Source: GCA-2731375 sp047518225 (GTDB lineage: Bacteria > Pseudomonadota > Alphaproteobacteria > GCA-2731375). From it: a stretch of DNA of 7,099 bases. The translations under genes and the position numbers were made by a program. The notes beneath the pieces were generated by a model. The model did not search any database, was not told the DNA's origin, and worked only from the letters and a program-made list of their open reading frames with translations. Below, piece after piece: positions 1 to 5,168 of the stretch. The stretch's first letter is position 1; each line of letters opens with the position of its first letter. Location of the stretch: positions 1 to 7,099 of the forward strand of contig JAKZRK010000125.1 in the NCBI GenBank assembly GCA_047518225.1, given 5' to 3'.

Positions 1-437
1 GTCGTCGCGTCAGCCATGGTGAAGGGGACATCGATGATGCGGGCCAAGGTTTGCGCCAGCAATGTTTTGCCGCAGCCGGTCGGGCCGGCCAGCAGGATGT
101 TGGATTTTGCGATTTCAACATCGTTGTTTTTGGCGCCGTGGTGCAGGCGCTTGTAGTGGTTATGCACGGCCACCGAAAGCACCTTCTTGGCATGCTCCTG
201 CCCGATGACATAATCATCAAGGACGTCGCAAATTTCCTGCGGCGTGGGTACGCCGTCGTCGGCTTTAACCAACGTGGACTTATTCTCTTCGCGAATAATG
301 TCCATGCACAATTCAACGCATTCATCGCAGATAAATACGGTGGGACCGGCAATCAGCTTGCGTACTTCGTGTTGACTTTTGCCACAAAACGAACAGTACA
401 GCGTGTTTTTTGAATCGCCGCCGCTAAGCTTCGTCAT
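1..437 (-). CDS. clpX: ClpX, ATP-dependent protease ATP-binding subunit (N-terminal part, cut by window edge)
   Basis: ClpX is the AAA+ unfoldase that recognises tagged or misfolded cytoplasmic proteins and threads them into the ClpP chamber. Reading from the ATG at 437 gives 145 complete codons before the left edge. Visible parts are the N-terminal zinc-binding domain, with cysteines 15, 18, 37 and 40 (CSFC and CDEC), then the start of the AAA+ domain with the GQEHAK segment near residue 79 and the Walker A motif GPTGCGKT at 118-125. The downstream stretch IIDVPFTMADATT is typical of ClpX. The Cys inside Walker A, where many ClpX have Ser, is a variant I recall from other alphaproteobacteria. 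A weak AGGGA-type ribosome site lies about 6 nt before the ATG. The gene follows clpP on the same strand after 267 nt, so it may have its own promoter. The rest of the AAA+ domain, including Walker B and the pore loops, lies outside the window. Confidence 0.97.
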   Translation of the reverse strand, partial: MTKLSGGDSKNTLYCSFCGKSQHEVRKLIAGPTVFICDECVELCMDIIREENKSTLVKADDGVPTPQEICDVLDDYVIGQEHAKKVLSVAVHNHYKRLHHGAKNNDVEIAKSNILLAGPTGCGKTLLAQTLARIIDVPFTMADAT

Positions 438-704
438 CTTAATCCCTGCTCGACTTTGCCGATCGGATCGAAGAATTTCCGCCAATCCGGCGGCGTTAAA
501 GAATTGGCCCTACCCACGCAAACCATCACCCGTAGACCCTGACGCAGTAGCAGAGACCAAATAGGCGGTCAATGGAGGTCATTGTAAACCACGGGTATCA
601 CCAATACATGTCCACACGAATCTAGACATGTAACCATATAGGGCTAAAGATAGCGTCGTGGCGATCAATAATTCGTTAAGGCAAAACGACGCCCCGGTGT
701 TCCC
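438..704. other. Non-coding spacer between clpP and clpX
   Basis: These 267 nt hold no convincing gene. Short open frames here lack ribosome sites and resemble nothing I know. The spacer should contain the 3' end of the clpP transcript and the promoter of clpX, both read on the minus strand. A minus-strand CTATAT (plus-strand 636-641) looks like a -10 element, but I see no good -35 at normal distance. A TTGACC hexamer on the minus strand (567-572) lacks a matching -10. Two similar octamers (ggtcaatg at 567-574 and ggtcattg at 577-584) form an imperfect direct repeat. No G/C-rich hairpin followed by T residues is seen after clpP, so read-through into clpX is possible. The 605-632 inverted repeat is listed separately. 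Confidence 0.6.
605..632. promoter_or_regulatory. Perfect 8-bp inverted repeat upstream of clpX, candidate operator
   Basis: TACATGTC at 605-612 is mirrored exactly by GACATGTA at 625-632 with a 12-nt spacer. The dyad centres are 20 bp apart, about two helical turns, which suits a dimeric DNA-binding protein. The site lies about 170 nt before the clpX start and just downstream (in the minus-strand direction) of a -10-like CTATAT at 636-641. If that is the clpX -10, the dyad would overlap the transcription start. There is no T tract, so a terminator role is unlikely. The function is inferred from symmetry and position only. Confidence 0.35.
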
Positions 705-1376
705 CTATTTCCCCTTGTCGCCCTCGCCATCGTTGGCATCGCCATTTTCGTCTTCATCCTCCGGAACAGCGCGTTTTTCCACCACTTCGTCGATCAAACC
801 GAAATCCTTGGCCTTTTCCGCCGACAGGAATGTGTCACGGTCCATGGCCTTTTCAATCACCTCTAAACTCTGTCCCGTATGGTCCGCATAGATTTGGTTC
901 AGCCGCGCCCGCAGTTCGATGATTTCCCGGGCCTGAATTTCGATATCCGTGGCCTGACCCTGAAAACCGCCAGAGGGCTGATGTACCATGATCCGTGAAT
1001 TCGGCAGGCTAAACCGCTTGCCGGCGGCACCGGCGGCCAACAGCAAGGAGCCCATGGATGCCGCCTGTCCCGTACACAATGTGGAGACGTCGGGTCGGAT
1101 ATAGCCCATTGCGTCGTAAATCGCCAAGCCGGCCGTGACCGCCCCGCCAGGGGAATTAATGTACATAAAAATATCTTTCTTGGGGGTTTCCGCCTCCAGA
1201 AACAGCAATTGCGCCGTCACCAGGCTGGCCATGGTGTCGTGTACCGGCCCCACCACGAAGATAATGCGTTCCTTCAGCAAACGGGAATAGATGTCGTAGG
1301 AACGCTCGCCACGGTTGGTTTGCTCCACCACCATGGGCACCAGGGTATTCATATAGATATCGTTAGGATCGCTCAT
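705..1376 (-). CDS. clpP: ClpP, ATP-dependent Clp protease proteolytic subunit
   Basis: ClpP is the serine peptidase whose two stacked heptameric rings form the degradation chamber used by ClpX and ClpA in the cytoplasm. The 223-residue protein has the full catalytic triad: Ser107 in GQAASMGS, His132 in MVHQPSGG and Asp181 in DRDTFLS. The oxyanion segment NSPGG is at 74-78. Each triad residue sits ten positions beyond the mature E. coli numbering (97/122/171). The first residues (MSDPNDIYMNTLVPMVVEQT) are a short leader preceding the mature N-terminus, which is normally removed autocatalytically. The start at 1376 is supported by a GGTGGAA-type ribosome site 5-6 nt upstream and a 29-nt gap from tig. 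An odd feature is the C-terminus: after residue 205 there is an 18-residue tail rich in Asp, Glu, Asn and Gly that is not part of the ClpP fold. It probably lies on the ring surface, near where ClpX docks. Confidence 0.97.
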   Translation of the reverse strand: MSDPNDIYMNTLVPMVVEQTNRGERSYDIYSRLLKERIIFVVGPVHDTMASLVTAQLLFLEAETPKKDIFMYINSPGGAVTAGLAIYDAMGYIRPDVSTLCTGQAASMGSLLLAAGAAGKRFSLPNSRIMVHQPSGGFQGQATDIEIQAREIIELRARLNQIYADHTGQSLEVIEKAMDRDTFLSAEKAKDFGLIDEVVEKRAVPEDEDENGDANDGEGDKGK

Positions 1377-1405
1377 CAGGTTCCACCGCCTTGCATGCGA
1401 ATTGA

Positions 1406-2812
1406 CTATTTGTCGTCCTTGTCGGCCGGCTTGTCCGCTGGGGCCGCATCGGCCGTAACGGCCGTGTCCGCGCCATCTTCATCGGAATTTTCCTCGTCAA
1501 GGTCGCGCACCAATTCTTCGACGCTGACTTTGCTTTCGCTGATCTGGGCGATCTCCAGAATGAAATCAACCACCTTGTCTTCCATGATCGGTGCTTCCAA
1601 TTGGGCCCGCATTTCCGGGTTTGATTGGTAAAATTCAAAGATCTGCCGTTCCTGACCCGGAAAGCGCTGCGCCTGTGTGGCCATGGCCCGGTTCACTTCG
1701 TCCTGGGTGACCGTCAGGTTATTGTCGTTGCCCACTTGCGACAAAAGCAGTCCCAGACGCACCCGCCGCGCCGCGATGTCACGATATTCGGCCCGGGACT
1801 CTTCCTCCGGCTTGTCCAAATCGGCGACGGTCTTGTCCTGCCGCTTTAGATCCTCCTCCACCTGGCCCCAAATTTGCTCGAACTCGCCATCAACCAGAGT
1901 GGGCGGCAGATCAAAATCGTGATTTTCGGCCAAGGCATCCAGCAACAGCCTCTTCAGCCTGGTGCGCGACACTTCGGCATAATCCTTCTCGCCCTGCTCG
2001 CGCACCGCATCCTTGAGGGCGCCCAGGTTTTCCAGGCCCAGTTTTTCGGCCAGGGCGTCATCGACCGCAACCGGCAAAGGCACCTTGACCTCGCGCACGG
2101 TGACCGCGAATTCGGCCTCTTTACCCGCCAGATGTTCGGCCTGATACTCATCCGGAAAAAGCACCGTGACAACGGTCTCATCGCCCTTTTTGACGCCCAC
2201 GAGCTGTTCTTCAAAGCCCGGAATGAATGTGTTGGAGCCAAGTTCGAGACTATGTTCCTCGGCCGTGCCGCCGTCGAACAATTCGCCATCGACGCGGCCT
2301 TTGAAGTCCATCACCACGGTATCGCCGTCCTGGGCCGCCTGGCCCTCGGCGCCTTCGGTAAATTCCTTGAACTGCTGGGCCAGGGAAGTCACCCGTTCGT
2401 CAATTTCCTCATCGCTGATTTCAGCCACCACGCGTTCCAGGGACAGGGTCGCGAAGTCCATGGGCTCGAATTCAGGCATCACCTCCAACTGAATGGTGTA
2501 TTCCAGATCAGCGCCCTCGTCGAATGACACCACCTCGATCTTCGGCTGCATGGCCGGTTTCAGTTCGTGCTTTTCCAAAGTCTCGGTGGTTGCTTCGTTA
2601 ACCGTCTGCTCCAGAACTTCGCCCAAAATTTGCTTGCCATAGGTCCGGCGCAGAATTTTGACGGGCACTTTGCCGGGACGGAATCCGGGCATCTGCGCCT
2701 CTTTTGCAATATCCGTCAGCCGGTCGGTGACCTTGGCCGCCATATCGGCGGCTTCCACCACCACTTTGTATTCGCGCTTCAAGCCCTCGGACAGGGTTTC
2801 GCTAACCTGCAT
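1406..2812 (-). CDS. tig: Trigger factor, ribosome-associated chaperone and peptidyl-prolyl isomerase
   Basis: Trigger factor binds the large ribosomal subunit near the exit tunnel and shields nascent chains. It also has proline isomerase activity. The 468-residue protein begins with the ribosome-binding domain. Its signature GFRPGKVP is at 43-50, with the Phe-Arg pair at 44-45 exactly where E. coli has it. The FKBP-type PPIase domain follows at about 155-245, starting with DGDTVVMDFKGRVDGE and including FIPGFEEQLVG at 196-206. The helical C-terminal substrate-binding arms occupy about 250-430. It is longer than E. coli TF (432 residues) because of an acidic, Ala/Asp/Lys-rich tail from about 435 that looks disordered. 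The ATG at 2812 has only a weak GCGGGAA ribosome site, but the family N-terminus (MQVSETLSEGLKREYKV) confirms it. tig, clpP and clpX in this order is the classical proteostasis cluster. Its own promoter should lie in the 97 nt between it and the tRNA. Confidence 0.97.
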   Translation of the reverse strand: MQVSETLSEGLKREYKVVVEAADMAAKVTDRLTDIAKEAQMPGFRPGKVPVKILRRTYGKQILGEVLEQTVNEATTETLEKHELKPAMQPKIEVVSFDEGADLEYTIQLEVMPEFEPMDFATLSLERVVAEISDEEIDERVTSLAQQFKEFTEGAEGQAAQDGDTVVMDFKGRVDGELFDGGTAEEHSLELGSNTFIPGFEEQLVGVKKGDETVVTVLFPDEYQAEHLAGKEAEFAVTVREVKVPLPVAVDDALAEKLGLENLGALKDAVREQGEKDYAEVSRTRLKRLLLDALAENHDFDLPPTLVDGEFEQIWGQVEEDLKRQDKTVADLDKPEEESRAEYRDIAARRVRLGLLLSQVGNDNNLTVTQDEVNRAMATQAQRFPGQERQIFEFYQSNPEMRAQLEAPIMEDKVVDFILEIAQISESKVSVEELVRDLDEENSDEDGADTAVTADAAPADKPADKDDK

Positions 2813-2857
2813 GAAATTTCCCGCTCATTCTGTCAGTTTGCCACCAGTTAGGCCCCA

Positions 2858-2863
2858 ATTATG
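2858..2863 (-). promoter_or_regulatory. Possible -10 element for tig
   Basis: On the minus strand this hexamer reads CATAAT, one mismatch from the sigma-70 -10 consensus, about 46 nt before the tig start. No good -35 hexamer is found 16-18 nt upstream; the best nearby match is TGGTCA with only a 15-nt spacer. I also see no terminator after the tRNA, so tig may be transcribed partly by read-through from the tRNA promoter. Confidence 0.25.
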
Positions 2864-2909
2864 CTATTTCAGCCGCCTTGACCAGCCCACATCTGTGCCC
2901 GTACGCAAT

Positions 2910-2996
2910 TGGTGCGGGCGGAGGGACTCGAACCCCCACGACTGTTAAGCCACCAGGACCTAAACCTGGCGCGTCTACCAGTTCCGCCACGCCCGC
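2910..2996 (-). tRNA. tRNA-Leu (anticodon UAG)
   Basis: The minus strand folds as a complete class II tRNA of 87 nt including an encoded CCA (2910-2912). The acceptor stem GCGGGCG at the 5' end pairs with CGCCCGC before discriminator A. The anticodon stem CCAGG/CCTGG encloses the loop TTTAGGT, giving anticodon UAG (2960-2962), which reads CUN leucine codons. A long variable arm (GTGGCTTAACAGTCGTG region) and a T arm with GGTTCGAGTCC follow, as expected for leucine tRNAs. It lies upstream of tig on the same strand, a common arrangement in alphaproteobacteria. Confidence 0.97.
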
Positions 2997-3037
2997 ATTT
3001 GACGGAGATTCCGCCCCCGCCTTGCCGAGGGCGGCAC

Positions 3038-3066
3038 TCTATAGCACAGAAGATTCTTCCTGCGAA
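3038..3066 (-). promoter_or_regulatory. Predicted sigma-70 type promoter of tRNA-Leu
   Basis: On the minus strand a -35 hexamer TTCGCA (3061-3066) is followed after exactly 17 nt by a -10 hexamer TATAGA (3038-3043). Each matches its consensus at four of six positions. The start site would fall near 3031, leaving a leader of about 35 nt before the mature tRNA 5' end at 2996. The segment after the -10 is very G/C-rich (GTGCCGCCC). That is typical of stringently controlled stable-RNA promoters. The element lies wholly in the gap after the stop codon of the upstream gene. Confidence 0.5.
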
Positions 3067-3083
3067 GGCCGCATTCGGGTGCT

Positions 3084-3656
3084 TTATCGGGGCCCCTTGC
3101 CGCCACCCTTCGTCGTCATATTAATCTGCTTTTGCACTTCGGGCGGTTCCACCTCGACCTCGAAGTTCTCCAGAAAAGCCGACGTCATCACATAGAAACC
3201 GATGCACATCACCAGTTCCACCATTTCCTGGTGCCCGAACAGCGCGGCGGCGGCATTGAACGTCTCGTCCGAGGCTTTGACGTTTTTCACGATTTCGTCG
3301 GTCAGGCGCAACACCGCCCGCTCCGTATCGTCGAAAATCGGATCGTCCGGGCCGACCTTGAGGGCCTGTACCTTGGCCTCCGCCATGCCGACATCGCGGC
3401 TGATCTTTTCGTGCTGAAAGACTTCATAGGAAGAGCCGCACAGGATACCGGCGCGGACGATGGCCATTTCGCGCAGGATCGGATCAATCCTGCTCTTATA
3501 CAACAGGGCCGTGGCCAAACGGGTATAGGCGCCGTAAGCCTTGCCGCCATGGGCCAGGATTTTAAAGACGTTCAGGGGCTGCATCTTGGCCAACAGCGCG
3601 GCCGCCTCCGGTTCCAGGCTGGGATCGTCGACGGTGGCATAGGGTATGCGGGGCAT
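3084..3656 (-). CDS. Carboxymuconolactone decarboxylase (AhpD-like) family protein
   Basis: The protein belongs to the CMD/AhpD superfamily of small all-helical proteins, which includes decarboxylases and peroxidase-associated thiol reductases. Evidence is the block LNVFKILAHGGKAYGAYTRL, then LYKSRIDPILREMAIVRAG, then CGSSYEVFQHE, which is the family's core with its YE..QHE signature. I place the start at 3656 (MPRIPY), giving 190 residues. GAGG sits 6 nt upstream and homologues typically begin with M-x-RIPY. An in-frame ATG at 3680 would add eight residues but has only a distant AGGGA. The family's redox pair CxxC is reduced to CxxS (one Cys, at residue 73 from this start), so AhpD-like disulfide chemistry is doubtful and the substrate is unknown. 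The C-terminal 20 residues are rich in Lys and Gly. It is transcribed away from the operon that begins at 3834, and the two could share regulation through the intervening 177 nt. Confidence 0.85.
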   Translation of the reverse strand: MPRIPYATVDDPSLEPEAAALLAKMQPLNVFKILAHGGKAYGAYTRLATALLYKSRIDPILREMAIVRAGILCGSSYEVFQHEKISRDVGMAEAKVQALKVGPDDPIFDDTERAVLRLTDEIVKNVKASDETFNAAAALFGHQEMVELVMCIGFYVMTSAFLENFEVEVEPPEVQKQINMTTKGGGKGPR

Positions 3657-3662
3657 GGGCAT

Positions 3663-3666
3663 CCTC
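3663..3666 (-). promoter_or_regulatory. Ribosome binding site that selects the 3656 start
   Basis: GAGG on the minus strand lies 6 nt before the ATG at 3656. It abuts the in-frame ATG at 3662 directly and lies inside the coding frame of the ATG at 3680, so only the 3656 start has normal spacing. Confidence 0.6.
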
Positions 3667-3776
3667 GTTTGGGTTTTCATATTGCGGCCATCATCCCTGC
3701 GTTCGAGATCGTTGCAACAACAATCTGCCGCTGTTTATCGCTATTCGTTGACAGGCAAACCATCCGATCGCCCGAG

Positions 3777-3805
3777 GTGACGCCCCGGCATGGGTCGGCT
3801 ATAAG
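3777..3805 (+). promoter_or_regulatory. Predicted promoter of the four-gene operon
   Basis: GTGACG (3777-3782, four of six matches to the -35 consensus) is followed after 17 nt by TATAAG (3800-3805, four of six matches to the -10). Transcription would start near 3812, about 22 nt before the ATG at 3834. A strong AGGAGAG ribosome site lies at 3822-3828. The 177-nt divergent spacer holds no other convincing element, apart from a small GTTGCAAC palindrome at 3711-3718. Confidence 0.4.
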
Positions 3806-3833
3806 GTGATGGTGCAATTGTAGGAGAGACATC

Positions 3834-4640
3834 ATGACAGTCGCGGCAACTGACGCGAAGGCCGATGGCATGCTGTTGCGTCGGGATAGGGGCGGGGGCA
3901 TCGTGCATCTGACCCTGAACCGGCCCGAGGCGTTCAACAGTCTGTCCAGCGGGTTGATGAGCCTGTTGCAGGATGAGCTGGATGATATCGCGGCCGACCC
4001 CGCGGCGCGCGTGATCATCATCGAAGGGGCCGGGCGGGGCTTTTGCGCCGGCCATGACCTGAAGGAAATTACCTCGCTGAAAACAGTGGAAGCGCGGCAG
4101 GCCCTGATGGCACAATGTTGCAAGCTGATGCTGTCGGTGGTGCATTGCCCCAAGCCGGTGATCGCCAAGGTGCATGGCGTGGCCGCCGCGGCCGGTTGCC
4201 AGCTTGTCGCCAGTTGCGATCTGGCCGTGGCCGACGAGGGCACCCGTTTCGCTACCCCCGGCGTCAACATCGGGCTGTTCTGCCATACCCCCATGGTCGC
4301 CTTGGGCCGCAACGTGGGCCGCAAGCACGCCATGGAGATGCTGTTGACCGGCGAGGCCATGGATGCGCCCACCGCCCACCGCTTCGGCCTGATCAACCGA
4401 CATGTGCCCAGCGCGGAACTGGACGGCGCGGCCATGCAATTCGCCCGGTTGATCGCCGGAAAATCCAGCTACACCCTGCGCGTGGGCAAGGAAGCGTTCT
4501 ATCGCCAAATGGATATGGGCCTGGAAGAGGCCTATGCCATGGCCAGCGAAGTGATGGTCGAGAATATGATGGCCCAGGATGCCCATGAGGGCATGACGGC
4601 ATTTATTGAAAAACGTGAACCTATTTGGCGCGACCGCTGA
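3834..4640 (+). CDS. Enoyl-CoA hydratase/isomerase-fold protein, ECHDC3-like, catalytic glutamates missing
   Basis: This 268-residue protein has the crotonase (enoyl-CoA hydratase) fold. Visible are the N-terminal strand-turn segment with LNRPEAFNSLS (28-38), the oxyanion-hole/CoA segment GRGFCAGHDLKE (67-78), the second oxyanion segment KVHGVAAAAGCQLVASCDLA (112-131) and the C-terminal trimerisation helices ending in FIEKREPIW. Hydratases use two glutamates. Here the first is Gln123 (GCQLVASCD) and the second position reads Gly143 (FATPGVNIGLFC). The same pattern, including AAGCQLVASCD and FATPGVNIGLFC, is what I recall of mitochondrial ECHDC3, whose reaction is poorly defined. Simple hydration of enoyl-CoA is therefore unlikely; CoA-thioester binding or another crotonase-type reaction is more plausible. 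The start is clear: AGGAGAG lies 5 nt upstream. It is the first gene of the operon, with a 3-nt gap to the next gene. Confidence 0.9.
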   Translation: MTVAATDAKADGMLLRRDRGGGIVHLTLNRPEAFNSLSSGLMSLLQDELDDIAADPAARVIIIEGAGRGFCAGHDLKEITSLKTVEARQALMAQCCKLMLSVVHCPKPVIAKVHGVAAAAGCQLVASCDLAVADEGTRFATPGVNIGLFCHTPMVALGRNVGRKHAMEMLLTGEAMDAPTAHRFGLINRHVPSAELDGAAMQFARLIAGKSSYTLRVGKEAFYRQMDMGLEEAYAMASEVMVENMMAQDAHEGMTAFIEKREPIWRDR

Positions 4641-4643
4641 TGG

Positions 4644-5168
4644 ATGGCCCCCATGACAGTTAACACGACAGACAACCTGCATTACAGCGACGGAATGTTG
4701 CGTACCGTCCTCTCGTCCGTGGGCATCATTGCCATGGTCGGGGCCAGCGGCGATTGGAAGCGGCCCAGCTTTTTCGCCATGAAATATCTGCAACGCCGGG
4801 GCTATCGGGTTATTCCCATCAACCCGGGCCGTGCCGGCACGGAAATTCTGGGCGAGACGGTATACGCGTCCTTGGTCGACGTGCCCGGCCGGATTGACAT
4901 GGTGGATGTCTTCCGCGCCTCCGAGGCGGCCCCGGGGATTGCCCAGGAAGCGGCTGCGCTGGTGGCGGACAAGCAGATCAAGGTGCTGTGGCTGCAACTG
5001 GGCATCCGCAACGATGCCGCGGCCGAAATAGCCGAGGCGGCAGGCATACAGGTGATCATGGACCGCTGCCCAAAGATCGAATTCGCCCGGTTGTCGGGGG
5101 AGCTTTCCTGGAGCGGCATCAACACCCGCATTATCACCTCCAAGGTTTTGAAGGCGCCCAGAGCATGA
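4644..5168 (+). CDS. CoA-binding domain protein (YccU-like, Rossmann fold)
   Basis: A 174-residue cytoplasmic protein consisting of a single CoA-binding Rossmann domain related to the N-terminal domain of succinyl-CoA synthetase alpha. The nucleotide-binding start IIAMVGAS is at 28-35, followed by RPSFFAMKYLQRRGYRVIPINP (40-61), DMVDVFRASEAA (85-96), LWLQLGIRND (115-124) and MDRCPKIEF (139-147), all conserved in this small-protein family. The catalytic and ATP-grasp parts of the synthetase are absent, so it probably binds CoA or an acyl-CoA without being a ligase; no reaction is known to me. The ATG at 4644 is 3 nt after the preceding TGA. An in-frame ATG at 4653 with a weak GGATGG 5 nt upstream is an alternative start (171 residues). 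The stop overlaps the next start as ATGA, so it is likely co-translated with the sulfhydrylase. Confidence 0.9.
   Translation: MAPMTVNTTDNLHYSDGMLRTVLSSVGIIAMVGASGDWKRPSFFAMKYLQRRGYRVIPINPGRAGTEILGETVYASLVDVPGRIDMVDVFRASEAAPGIAQEAAALVADKQIKVLWLQLGIRNDAAAEIAEAAGIQVIMDRCPKIEFARLSGELSWSGINTRIITSKVLKAPRA

Noticed and set aside
63..86. Cysteine inside the ClpX Walker A motif (GPTGCGKT)
   Set aside because: To my knowledge this variant occurs in ClpX of other alphaproteobacteria and keeps the essential Gly-Lys-Thr, so it is not a defect.
1874..2527. A 217-codon plus-strand frame inside tig
   Set aside because: It is antisense to the FKBP and C-terminal regions of trigger factor, which are unmistakable. 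It has no ribosome site or family resemblance.
3748..3753. Perfect TTGACA hexamer in the divergent spacer
   Set aside because: The hexamer 17 nt downstream is cccgag, nothing like a -10, and the TATAAG at 3800 is too far away to pair with it.
4988..5164. 59 extra codons that could extend the OAH sulfhydrylase upstream
   Set aside because: They lie in another frame of the CoA-binding gene. The ATG at 5165 gives the normal family N-terminus and a stop/start overlap.
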